A stretch of 34,423 bases of DNA from NCBI RefSeq assembly GCF_000379845.1, contig NZ_KB903786.1, positions 1 through 34,423 on the forward strand. Direction: 5' to 3'. A program made the position numbers and the translations under genes. The notes below the pieces were generated by a model, which was not told the DNA's origin, searched no databases, and was given only the letters and a program-made list of their open reading frames with translations. Positions 1 through 7,452 of this stretch are shown here, one piece after another (position 1 is the first letter of the stretch; each line of letters starts with the position of its first letter). This DNA comes from Moraxella boevrei DSM 14165. Its GTDB lineage: Bacteria > Pseudomonadota > Gammaproteobacteria > Pseudomonadales > Moraxellaceae.

Positions 1-140
1 TAGTCTTTTGCTTCGCCACCGTTGTGTTTTGCTGCTACGGTTGCAATCGCTGCGGTTAATGTGGTTTTACCGTGGTCAACGTGTCCAATGGTACCTACGT
101 TGACGTGTGGTTTGGTACGTTCAAACTTGGCCTTTGCCAT
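1..140 (-). CDS. tuf: Elongation factor Tu, N-terminal part (runs off the window)
   Basis: This is the translation GTPase that delivers aminoacyl-tRNA to the ribosome. Only the first 46 codons are present; the rest lies left of the window. The reverse-strand translation starts [19 protein letters not shown] and carries the G1/P-loop GHVDHGKT at about residues 19-26, an essentially invariant EF-Tu N-terminus. The ATG at 138-140 is preceded by the ribosome binding site AGAGGA. No fusA, rps gene or tRNA lies upstream. This is therefore either a stand-alone second tuf copy or a rearranged locus. Identity is certain; copy number cannot be judged from here. Confidence 0.97.
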   Translation of the reverse strand, partial: MAKAKFERTKPHVNVGTIGHVDHGKTTLTAAIATVAAKHNGGEAKD

Positions 141-273
141 AATTTAATCCTCTGGTAATTGTTAACTGTTCGCAATGCAATTTTTCTAATATCAAGTCTA
201 CGAAAGTAGCTCGCTTAGCTTGATTGATTAGTGACAGCATTACACCCAGTGTTGGGTTCTTTAAAGACAATAT

Positions 274-301
274 TTTATAAAAATACTATCTATGGTTTCA
301 A
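274..301 (-). promoter_or_regulatory. Candidate proximal sigma70 promoter of tuf
   Basis: Reading the minus strand, TTGAAA (296-301) is followed after 16 bases by TATAAA (274-279). Transcription would begin near 266, giving an untranslated leader of about 125 bases. Both hexamers are close to consensus, so this is the stronger of the two tuf candidates. Confidence 0.55.
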
Positions 302-390
302 AGTGCTAAATTTACCATAAAATGCAACCAATTGCTAGTGGTTGTATCTATTTTCGCTGAATATTTTTGTTAAAAATCTATTTTTGCAAA

Positions 391-419
391 ATTTTATCAA
401 ATTTTATTGTTTTTAACAA
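391..419 (-). promoter_or_regulatory. Candidate distal sigma70 promoter of tuf
   Basis: On the minus strand, TTGTTA (414-419) is separated by 17 bases from TAAAAT (391-396). If it is used, the leader would be about 245 bases long. The surroundings are very AT-rich, so a chance match is possible. Confidence 0.4.
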
Positions 420-461
420 AAAATTCATGATGATTTTGTAAAAAATTTGCCAAAAAATTGT

Positions 462-968
462 TTATTTTTCGGTTAAGTTGATTTCTTCCACAACCAATTC
501 TTCATGTCGCAAGGTAACAGGAATTTGCTCGGTTACGCTGTGTTCACTGGTGCTTAAAGCAATTTTTTCGGTAATGATCGTTTCTATGTTTACATTGGCA
601 ACTTGCTGATTTAACAAGATGTCTATCGGTTTTTCACTAAGATTTAAAGTTTCACCATTTAACAAAATCGTGGTATTAACAGGCTTTGCCGTTTCAACAT
701 TGACATTATTTTTTGGCAAATTTGGTAAAGCATCGTGTTCAATCACCAAAATTTCACGCTTTAAGGTAACTGGAATTTGTACGGTTTCGCTGATGATTTT
801 TTTGCTTAGGCGAATTTTGCTTGTTTTTATCAGTTCTACATCAACTTTGGCACGTTCTGCCAAGAGTTCTAGGGTATGGCTTTTTGCTTGGCTATCTAGT
901 TGGCTTTCGTGTAACACGTCGCTAGTTTTGACATCATCACTGAGTAAGGCTTTTTTATTACTGTTCAT
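462..968 (-). CDS. DUF2382-domain protein, short form
   Basis: This is a 168-residue hydrophilic protein without signal peptide or membrane segment. The chosen start is the ATG at 966-968, behind AAAGGAAA. A TTG six codons upstream is in frame but has no comparable ribosome binding site. Residues about 33-80 (LELLAERAKVDVEL ... VPVTLKRE-like) match the DUF2382 pattern of repeated charged beta-strands. A second, weaker copy closes the protein (QIPVTLRHEELVVEE). It lies downstream of a longer DUF2382 protein on the same strand and looks like a truncated paralogue without the PRC barrel. The family is linked to stress and desiccation tolerance in several bacteria, but its molecular role is unknown and none is claimed here. 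Confidence 0.8.
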   Translation of the reverse strand: MNSNKKALLSDDVKTSDVLHESQLDSQAKSHTLELLAERAKVDVELIKTSKIRLSKKIISETVQIPVTLKREILVIEHDALPNLPKNNVNVETAKPVNTTILLNGETLNLSEKPIDILLNQQVANVNIETIITEKIALSTSEHSVTEQIPVTLRHEELVVEEINLTEK

Positions 969-1051
969 TATTTTTCCTTTATCCAATCTTGATAAAAAAA
1001 TGAGAAGATTGTCTTTATTTTAAACATTGACTTTAAAAGAATTATAAAACA

Positions 1052-1087
1052 CCAAAAAAAGCAGATGATTACCACCTGCTTTTTTGG
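1052..1087 (-). terminator. Rho-independent terminator behind the PRC/DUF2382 gene
   Basis: An inverted repeat, CCAAAAAAGCAG-type arm against CTGCTTTTTTGG, sits 15 bases after the stop at 1103. On the minus strand it ends in a run of T. It separates the two DUF2382 genes, so the shorter one probably depends on read-through or its own promoter. Confidence 0.75.
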
Positions 1088-1102
1088 GTCATCGTGTGAT
1101 GA

Positions 1103-1879
1103 TTATTTTACACGTTCAACATTGTCAGTTTGCACGTCTAGCTCTTCGTGGCGAACGGTTTCAGTGATAGTCTCGGTATGTGTTTCTGCTACTTTACCAA
1201 CATTCACTTCTTCGGTTACAAAAGTTTCTTTGCCAACACGTGCACGCTCTGCTTCCAGTTCAACTTCTACGGTATGGCTTACGTCGTCACCAATTGTACG
1301 AGTTGTTGGGCGGTTGACAGCAGTACGTTGTACGTGGGCTTGTTCTTCAGTTAAGTCAACACTCACGGTACGGTCTTCTGATACCACGTGCTTACCAACT
1401 TTTAACAAACCTGCTACGATCTTGTCTTTGTTAACGGTTAGGCGTTCTTCCAATAGTTCAAGTACATTGTCAGATTTGTACGCATAGTCGTCGTCAGTCA
1501 ATTCAACTGGTGCAGGAGCTTTCACGAAAGCTTCGCGATCACGCACGGTTTGTTGCTCAATGCTGTAGTTGTAGTCTGGGTCGTATGCGTCCATACCTTC
1601 AACCACTTCTTTACTTAGGCTGTCAAAATAAACTTCATCGCCTGCAATGCGTGCTAAACCTGCTGGTACAAGCACTTCTTTTGAACTAAACCAACCACCC
1701 ACATCAACGATAAAGTAACGGATACGACCTGTCGTGTCGTCAACTAAAGCACCTTCAATTTTACCGACTTTATCACCACCGATGCCATAAGCATTTTTAT
1801 TGGTTGGGTCAAAGTAGTCACTACCTAAAAGGTCAGCGTGAGTCGTTTGGATATCACGTAAGCGAATTAAGTTAGCCAT
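1103..1879 (-). CDS. PRC-barrel and DUF2382 domain protein
   Basis: This is a 258-residue soluble protein. The ATG at 1877-1879 follows a clear AGGAG. Residues about 1-90 form a PRC-barrel domain (IRLRDIQTTHADLLG, then VGKIEGALVDDTTGRIRYFIVDVGG), a small beta-barrel found in ribosome-maturation and photosynthetic proteins. After an acidic linker, residues about 130-250 form a DUF2382 domain (LELLEERLTVNKDKI ... VSVDLTEEQAHVQRT, ending in ETVRHEELDVQ). This combination is an established stress-associated architecture, for example in Deinococcus and Acinetobacter relatives, but its biochemical role is unknown. A terminator follows it and the short DUF2382 paralogue lies further downstream. Confidence 0.88.
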   Translation of the reverse strand: MANLIRLRDIQTTHADLLGSDYFDPTNKNAYGIGGDKVGKIEGALVDDTTGRIRYFIVDVGGWFSSKEVLVPAGLARIAGDEVYFDSLSKEVVEGMDAYDPDYNYSIEQQTVRDREAFVKAPAPVELTDDDYAYKSDNVLELLEERLTVNKDKIVAGLLKVGKHVVSEDRTVSVDLTEEQAHVQRTAVNRPTTRTIGDDVSHTVEVELEAERARVGKETFVTEEVNVGKVAETHTETITETVRHEELDVQTDNVERVK

Positions 1880-2375
1880 GTTAAGCTCCTATTTTTCATT
1901 TCATTGTTTTGGTTTAATATAACATAAAAATTCAAGTCATTTAAACGATAGCTTTAGAAAAATTCAACCTCTCAAGGAATTCATTTTGATTGCTACGTTT
2001 GCCTGATGTGGGAAATTATAGAAAATAATTTTTGGATACAATAGTGTTGTTTGTAGAGTGTTATGTCAGCTTGGCGTAATCTAAAGTAAACTTAGGTAAA
2101 GCTGGTTACAAAAAAACTATAGTCAGCTACAGCAACAATATTGTGTGACCGTTTATGTAAAAAAATATTATCAAATAGGCGAAAAATGTTCGGATATCTT
2201 TTTGATTTTATTAAGAAAATTGGATATCTTTTTTTAAAAATAGCTAAAAAGTGGAGGTTTTTGGTAAAAATTGATTTTTATCGCTTTGCGTTGGTGAAAA
2301 AATTGGGTTTGTGTTAAGATTTTGAAGTTGTGATTTGTTTTTTGCCAAAATTTTAATTGGATTAAGGAAACTGTG
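1880..2375. other. Intergenic region between divergent genes
   Basis: This is about 490 bases of AT-rich sequence with no convincing gene. It contains two copies of GGATATCTTTTT 30 bases apart (2192-2203 and 2222-2233) and a TTTGCCAAA motif at 2341-2349. A weak promoter-like pair facing the WG gene is TTGGTG (2291-2296), an 18-base spacer and TAAGAT (2315-2320). Nothing else is recognisable. Confidence 0.5.
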
Positions 2376-2672
2376 ATGAAAAAATTGTTAGTTTCTACTA
2401 TACGGTTAACGATGCGTGGCACGTCTTTTGCGGATAATTGCGAAATACCGCCGAATTTGGGTGGTTATATCTATATAGCTTGCTTATCAGATGGTTTAGC
2501 TCCAGTTGGAATGAATAGCAAATATGGCTTTATTGATAAAACAGGTAAAGAAGTTGTTCCTTTAAAATATCACCGTATTGATGAGTTTTATAATGACTTG
2601 GCTTTGGCTAAACTTGACGGTAAAATGTTTTTTATCGACAAACAAGGCAACTATGTGAAAGATTTTGAATAA
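2376..2672 (+). CDS. Small WG-repeat protein, probably exported
   Basis: This is a 98-residue protein. The ATG at 2376 is chosen because AAGG lies 8 bases upstream; an in-frame GTG one codon earlier is less likely. Residues 48-60 (KYGFIDKTGKEVV) and about 83-93 (KMFFIDKQGNYVK) are two WG/KWG-like repeats, a beta-propeller-type motif of unclear function that often binds other proteins. The N-terminus (MKKLLVSTIRLTMRGTSFA) resembles a signal peptide with an Ala-x-Ala-like end. Two arginines break its hydrophobic core, so export is uncertain. Most WG proteins are far longer, so this is a minimal or eroded member. Confidence 0.6.
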   Translation: MKKLLVSTIRLTMRGTSFADNCEIPPNLGGYIYIACLSDGLAPVGMNSKYGFIDKTGKEVVPLKYHRIDEFYNDLALAKLDGKMFFIDKQGNYVKDFE

Positions 2673-2689
2673 ACGCTTTAAATAAACCC

Positions 2690-2720
2690 AAAAAGCAAAA
2701 GACTACTCCTTTCGCTTTTT
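2690..2720. terminator. Terminator between convergent genes
   Basis: The arms AAAAAGCAAAAG and CTTTCGCTTTTT pair with one A-C mismatch and end in T-rich sequence on both strands. The hairpin lies 18 bases after the WG gene stop and 23 bases after the stop of the opposing hydrolase, so it could serve both. Confidence 0.65.
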
Positions 2721-2742
2721 CTCATTTTTTGTCAAAATGACA

Positions 2743-3720
2743 TTAAATGATTTGCTGAGCAATCATCGCCAACACCAGTGTCGCCACCGAGCTAGGCTGT
2801 TCCAACGGAAACATATGACTGCCTTTGTGATATAACACATTTAAGCCTAAAACTTGCCCTGCCAGCGTATAACTGCCCATGTCGGTAAAATGGCTGACAT
2901 CGCCCACCACAAGGGTAATCGGCGTGTTGGTGGTCAGTTTTTTGTACCACGTCCAAGTCGGAATATTGTGAAAAATCGCCACTTCCGCCTCACGGCTAAT
3001 CGTCAGCGTCACTTGGTTAGGATTATCCGCAGTCGGTAAATCGGTCATGCCAAAATCAATATAGCCACGAAACGCCCGTTCATCAAAGCCTTTAAATAAC
3101 CCCTTATCCCGAAAATTGTCATACGCCTGCTCACGACTGTCAAACACAACACGGCGACGCTTAGAAAGTTTTGACGGTGAAATCGTATCCATCATGGCGT
3201 GATTATTGTTATTTTTATCAATCATTTTGGCAAGATACCACAGCAAGCTCGTGCGACCCATTAACAACGGCGGGTCAAGGGCGACGAGCTGACTGATATG
3301 GGGATTGTTCCGCAAGGTGGCTTGTAAACTCGTCATACCACCTACCGAATGCCCCACAGCGACAAGGCTTGGCACGCCATGCGTCTCGCACGCTTGGGCG
3401 ATGCTATCGCTGACTTCATCGGTTAAGCCTTGCCAATCATTGTTAATCGAATAATTGGGGTTCATGCCAAATCGCATTATCGCCACCACGGTAAAATATT
3501 TTTCCCAAATCTCAAACAGTGGTGTATAACACTCCCCGACAAAACCGTTGGCGTGGGCAAAGTGTAAAATGGGTTTATCCGTGAGTTTGGATTTTGGTAA
3601 GTTTTTAACCGCCACAAGCAAAGATTTTTCATCAAAATCATCGTGAAAATTGCTAATAACCTTAGTTGGATTGGGTCTGGCGGTGGATAATTGGGTGGGT
3701 GGGGTTGGGTGGCGGGGCAT
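2743..3720 (-). CDS. Alpha/beta hydrolase
   Basis: This is a 325-residue enzyme of the alpha/beta-hydrolase fold, probably a cytoplasmic esterase or lipase-like hydrolase; the substrate cannot be read from sequence. The nucleophile elbow is GHSVG (residues 123-127, Ser125). The oxyanion/cap entry motif is HFAHANGF (53-60). The likely acid is Asp274 in VVGDVSHF and the catalytic His is His302 in HKGSHMFPLEQP. The ATG at 3718-3720 is chosen for its AAGGAAAT binding site; a longer in-frame reading upstream lacks one and adds an unlikely leader. No signal peptide is seen. The gene is flanked by terminators, so it is probably transcribed alone. Confidence 0.85.
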   Translation of the reverse strand: MPRHPTPPTQLSTARPNPTKVISNFHDDFDEKSLLVAVKNLPKSKLTDKPILHFAHANGFVGECYTPLFEIWEKYFTVVAIMRFGMNPNYSINNDWQGLTDEVSDSIAQACETHGVPSLVAVGHSVGGMTSLQATLRNNPHISQLVALDPPLLMGRTSLLWYLAKMIDKNNNNHAMMDTISPSKLSKRRRVVFDSREQAYDNFRDKGLFKGFDERAFRGYIDFGMTDLPTADNPNQVTLTISREAEVAIFHNIPTWTWYKKLTTNTPITLVVGDVSHFTDMGSYTLAGQVLGLNVLYHKGSHMFPLEQPSSVATLVLAMIAQQII

Positions 3721-3799
3721 TTTTAATTTCCTTATTGTGATTGTGTGTTGAACTAATCCTACCAATTATATGAAAATGGTTTGGAAAAATAAAGCAAAT

Positions 3800-3833
3800 A
3801 AAAAACTGCTAAATAACTTTTTAGCAGTTTTTT
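3800..3833 (-). terminator. Strong terminator of sstT
   Basis: A perfect 14-bp inverted repeat, AAAAAACTGCTAAA and TTTAGCAGTTTTTT, has a 6-base loop and ends in Ts on the minus strand. It lies 24 bases beyond the sstT stop. Confidence 0.88.
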
Positions 3834-3857
3834 ATTGTGAAGTTTTTACAGTAAAAT

Positions 3858-5069
3858 TTAGCCTTTATACGCATACGCAGGGTCAGCAGCAGCGGTAAAT
3901 AGTACGTCGGTTGATGAGTTTAACGCCGTTTCTACCGAGTCTTGCACCACACCGATAATAAAGCCAATCGCCACCACTTGCATCGCAATGTCGTCAGGAA
4001 TGTTTAAAAAGCCACACGCCAACGGAATAAGAAGTAACGAACCGCCCGCCACACCTGACGCACCACACGCCCCCAAAGCCGCCAAAACAGACAACAATAA
4101 TGCCGACACAAAGTCCACTTGAATACCCAAGGTATGTGCTGCCGCAAGGGTCATGATATTAATGGTAATCGCCGCTCCTGCCATGTTAATTGTTGCCCCA
4201 AGCGGAATAGTTACCGAATAAGTGTCTTTGTGTAAACCAAGTTTTGCCGCCAAGTTCATATTTACAGGAATATTTGCCGCCGATGAACGGGTAAAAAATG
4301 CAGTAATCGCACTTTCACGCAAGCAGGTAAACACGAGTGGGTATGGATTTTTACGAGTTTTGAAAAATACAATTAACGGATTGACTACCAATGCGATAAA
4401 CAACATTGAGCCGACCAATACACCCAATAATTTACCATAGCTTAACAGACTTTCAATCCCTGTTTCAGCTACAGTTTGGGCGACCAAACCAAACACACCA
4501 AACGGTGCAAACCAAATCACCCATTTTACCACATTTGATACCGCTTCTGACACATCCGCTATCATTTGTTTGGTTTTTTCAGATGCCTGACGCAACGCCA
4601 GACCGAGCAACACCGCCCACGTTAGCACCCCCATATAGTTGGCTTCCACCAACGATTTTATTGGGTTACTTACCATATTGTTAAGCAATGTTGTTAATAC
4701 TTGTGCTAAACTCGACGGCGGAGTTTGACTAATTTCCCCTGTTACCAACACCAAATCAACTGGGAATAATTTACTTGCCACGACTGCGGTTAACGCCGCC
4801 AAAAACGTGCCGACCAAATATAACATCAAGGTTGGGCGTACGTTGGCTTGTGTGCCGACTTGGTGCTGTGCCAACGATGCGATGACCAATACAAATACCA
4901 ATAACGGTGCAATCGCTTTTAACGCACCGACAAATAACGAACCAAAAATACTGACAAAACCCAATCCACCATCAGGTATCACACTTCCAACAATCACACC
5001 GAGTACCAAGCCAATAATAATTAAAGGCACCAATCCCACACGTTGATATGCTTGCCACAGTCCTTTCAT
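3858..5069 (-). CDS. sstT: Serine/threonine sodium symporter SstT
   Basis: This is a 403-residue inner-membrane symporter of the dicarboxylate/amino acid:cation family, importing serine and threonine with sodium. It shows the hydrophobic N-terminal helices and the two diagnostic C-terminal blocks. One is [16 protein letters not shown] (substrate and sodium binding, the NMxG region). The other is [14 protein letters not shown] followed by [19 protein letters not shown], which is characteristic of SstT rather than glutamate transporters. The ATG at 5067-5069 is preferred over an in-frame GTG two codons upstream because GAGG lies 5 bases before it. It is a single-gene unit with its own terminator. 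Confidence 0.95.
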   Translation of the reverse strand: MKGLWQAYQRVGLVPLIIIGLVLGVIVGSVIPDGGLGFVSIFGSLFVGALKAIAPLLVFVLVIASLAQHQVGTQANVRPTLMLYLVGTFLAALTAVVASKLFPVDLVLVTGEISQTPPSSLAQVLTTLLNNMVSNPIKSLVEANYMGVLTWAVLLGLALRQASEKTKQMIADVSEAVSNVVKWVIWFAPFGVFGLVAQTVAETGIESLLSYGKLLGVLVGSMLFIALVVNPLIVFFKTRKNPYPLVFTCLRESAITAFFTRSSAANIPVNMNLAAKLGLHKDTYSVTIPLGATINMAGAAITINIMTLAAAHTLGIQVDFVSALLLSVLAALGACGASGVAGGSLLLIPLACGFLNIPDDIAMQVVAIGFIIGVVQDSVETALNSSTDVLFTAAADPAYAYKG

Positions 5070-5238
5070 AATCACCTCAAATTGTGAAAATATACAAATG
5101 ATATTTGCAAAAATTTGCTAAAAAAAGCTTACTAAAAGTTTCATTTTCAGGCTTTACTGATAAATGAATATTTCGTAACACTTTTTAACACAATCAAAAC
5201 GATTTATCAAAGAAAAAATTGTAAATGAACGCAAAATT

Positions 5239-5709
5239 TTAGGTGATATGAAATGTTTTTAAGGTGATACTAGAAAGATGTTGCTGATGAAATGATTGGC
5301 TAACTTGTTGGATATATTGTTGATATTGGCGGTATTTTTGCCGACCCTGTTCGGTTTTGGCAGGATTTGGGTCAATGATTTCTAGTATTTTTTCAGCATG
5401 ACTATTTAACAACGCAGTCGCTGTCAGATTAATTACAATACCGTCAAATTTTTTGGCAAAATCATGATTATCGCTGATTAACACAGGAGAAATGGCGTAT
5501 TGGCTGTCGTTTTCGGTTTGATAAATTTCATGCGGAATAAAGGCGGTCGGCTCAAACGCCCACAACGCATCATCAATCGCCGTTAATTCGTGGCTATCTG
5601 CGACTATCAGCACGCTACTGTCAGTTTTAGCAAGTGCAGTTTGCACCAATTGACAAACAAAGGTCATCAATTGGTGGTGTTGCGATAAAATATAAAAATT
5701 GATTTGCAT
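5239..5709 (-). CDS. holC: DNA polymerase III chi subunit
   Basis: This 156-residue protein resembles HolC, the clamp-loader accessory subunit that binds single-strand-binding protein. Visible family marks are the N-terminal beta strand QINFYIL, then LWAFEPTAFIPHEI (residues about 50-63; chi has a conserved tryptophan and a FxPH step) and a C-terminal RQKYRQYQQ helix. Its position directly behind pepA, as in many gammaproteobacteria, strongly supports the call. The ATG at 5707-5709 starts 9 bases after the pepA stop. No good ribosome binding site is visible, so translation is probably coupled to pepA. Divergence from the E. coli protein is considerable. Confidence 0.85.
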   Translation of the reverse strand: MQINFYILSQHHQLMTFVCQLVQTALAKTDSSVLIVADSHELTAIDDALWAFEPTAFIPHEIYQTENDSQYAISPVLISDNHDFAKKFDGIVINLTATALLNSHAEKILEIIDPNPAKTEQGRQKYRQYQQYIQQVSQSFHQQHLSSITLKTFHIT

Positions 5710-5718
5710 AATTATCAA

Positions 5719-7224
5719 TTATTGTTGAGTTTTTCGATACAAATAAGTGAGCAATAACGGTACAGGACGTCCTGTACTTTCGGCTTTGCTACCTGATACC
5801 CATGCCGTACCTGCCACGTCTAAATGAGCCCATGGTACTTCTTTGACAAAGCGAGATAAGAAACACCCTGCAGTAATTGCCCCTGCAGGACGGCCGCCGA
5901 TATTTTGTACATCAGCAAAATGTGAATTTAGCTGTTCTTGATAATCATCATCTAATGGCAAATGCCAAACACGGTCATGGGCGTCTTCGCTGGCTTGTTC
6001 TAAGTCAAAAATCACATCTTCGTCATTACTAAATAGCCCTGTCCGCACACCGCCTAAGGCAATCACACACGCCCCTGTCAATGTCGCAACATCAATAATG
6101 ACGCTTGGGTCGTATTGTTGCACATAGGTAAGCGTGTCGCACAGCACCAGACGCCCTTCGGCATCAGTATTTAAGATTTCCACGGTTGTACCGTTCATGG
6201 CAGTGACGATGTCCCCAGGGCGAGTGGCATTGCCTGACGGCATATTTTCGGCACACGCCAACGCACCGACGACTTGCAGTGGCAAACGGGCTTCGCATAG
6301 GGCTTTCATCGCTCCTAGCACACTTGCTGATCCACCCATATCAAACTTCATTTCGCCCATCCCTTCGCTTGGTTTTAGGGAAATGCCCCCTGTATCAAAA
6401 GTAACCCCTTTACCGACAAATACAATGGGTTTTTCTAATTTTTCGGTGTTTGTGCTTTTGGTTTGTTTTGTCAAATGAGTGACACCATTGTACTCAAGTA
6501 ACACCAGCTGACCTTCTTTTTGGGAGCCACGAGACACTGCTAAAAAGCAGTTCATACCCAGTTTTTCCATGTCTTTTTCGCCCAGCACTTTTACCGTTAA
6601 TAAATCAGGATATTGTTTGGCAAGTTCTTGGGCTTGTTGTGCCATAAACGCAGGAAAACACACATTAGGTGGTTCATTCGCCACGTCTTTAGCGAACGAT
6701 TGTCCGACAAAAATCGCATTTTGCAAGGCTAATTGTTGCTCATAATTTGCCAAGTTTTCACCCACCACGACTAAATTGATTTGAGTCAGCACAGTGTTAT
6801 CGTCTTGTTTGGATTTATAAATGTCAAAACGATAGCTACTATTTAATAAAGCTAAACTAAACTGCCCAAATTGTATTTCATCTAAACAATCTTGTAAATA
6901 GATAGTCGCTACTGGATAGGTTTTTGCCAACGCTTGATAAATTTTTTTGGCAATTTTTTGTAAATGAGTGCCATTTAATTTATCCAGACTGCCCACACCA
7001 ACCAGCAAGATTGCCGTATCATTTTGTAAGTCAAAATGTAAAAATGTTTCGCCAACTTTACCACTGATTTGACTAACCTTTATCAAATTTTTTAATAAAT
7101 TTTGTGTCTTGTCATCATTTTGCAATAATTGTTTGCTATCATTGATGAAGTAAACTTGACAGCTATTTTTTTGGGGTGTTTTGTTGCTTAAACTTAGAGT
7201 AAGTTTTGGGGTTTGGCTTGTCAT
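5719..7224 (-). CDS. pepA: Leucyl aminopeptidase (M17)
   Basis: This is a 501-residue cytosolic metallopeptidase that removes N-terminal residues from peptides. All dimetal ligands of the M17 family are visible: Lys272 and Asp277 in GKGVTFDTGGISLKP, Asp295 in MKFDMGGSA, and Asp354 and Glu356 in the signature NTDAEGRLVL (352-361), with Arg358. Length matches the family. The ATG at 7222-7224 follows AAGGAAAA. holC follows 9 bases after the stop, so the two form an operon. In some bacteria PepA also binds DNA as a regulator; nothing here shows whether this one does. Confidence 0.97.
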   Translation of the reverse strand: MTSQTPKLTLSLSNKTPQKNSCQVYFINDSKQLLQNDDKTQNLLKNLIKVSQISGKVGETFLHFDLQNDTAILLVGVGSLDKLNGTHLQKIAKKIYQALAKTYPVATIYLQDCLDEIQFGQFSLALLNSSYRFDIYKSKQDDNTVLTQINLVVVGENLANYEQQLALQNAIFVGQSFAKDVANEPPNVCFPAFMAQQAQELAKQYPDLLTVKVLGEKDMEKLGMNCFLAVSRGSQKEGQLVLLEYNGVTHLTKQTKSTNTEKLEKPIVFVGKGVTFDTGGISLKPSEGMGEMKFDMGGSASVLGAMKALCEARLPLQVVGALACAENMPSGNATRPGDIVTAMNGTTVEILNTDAEGRLVLCDTLTYVQQYDPSVIIDVATLTGACVIALGGVRTGLFSNDEDVIFDLEQASEDAHDRVWHLPLDDDYQEQLNSHFADVQNIGGRPAGAITAGCFLSRFVKEVPWAHLDVAGTAWVSGSKAESTGRPVPLLLTYLYRKTQQ

Positions 7225-7387
7225 AATTTTTCCTTGAGCTTAGCTTTAAAAAAATAATTCTTATAAAAAGGCTTTAAAAAACCAATCATTATAAAAATCG
7301 GTTATGATTAATCGGTTAGTTTAACATATTTTTGCCAAATAAAGTGAATAATCCACCGACAATCTGCCTAACTTTGGGCAAAATCTA

Positions 7388-7396
7388 TGTTAAAAT
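7388..7396 (+). promoter_or_regulatory. Candidate extended -10 promoter of pitA
   Basis: TGTTAAAAT fits the TGn-TAAAAT extended -10 pattern. The best -35 hexamer at 16-17 bases distance (CTAACT) is poor. The leader would be about 50 bases. Confidence 0.35.
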
Positions 7397-7452
7397 AGCC
7401 ATTAAAATGGCAGGTTTTTTCTATTTTGCCAAATAAATTTGAGGATTAAACG

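Larger units (their letters stand above)
141..461 (-). other. Non-coding leader and promoter region upstream of tuf
   Basis: This is an AT-rich gap of about 320 bases between the tuf start and the stop of the neighbouring DUF2382 gene. No tRNA or small gene could be recognised. It holds two promoter-like pairs facing tuf and, in the presumed leader, a small hairpin (CCCA-ACAC-TGGG on the minus strand, about 246-257). A copy of the recurrent intergenic motif TTTGCCAAA lies at 446-454. Confidence 0.6.

Noticed and set aside
7296-7318. Direct repeat AATCGGTTA, two copies 14 bases apart, between pepA and pitA
   Set aside because: Short and without a known regulator pattern; chance duplication in AT-rich DNA is likely.
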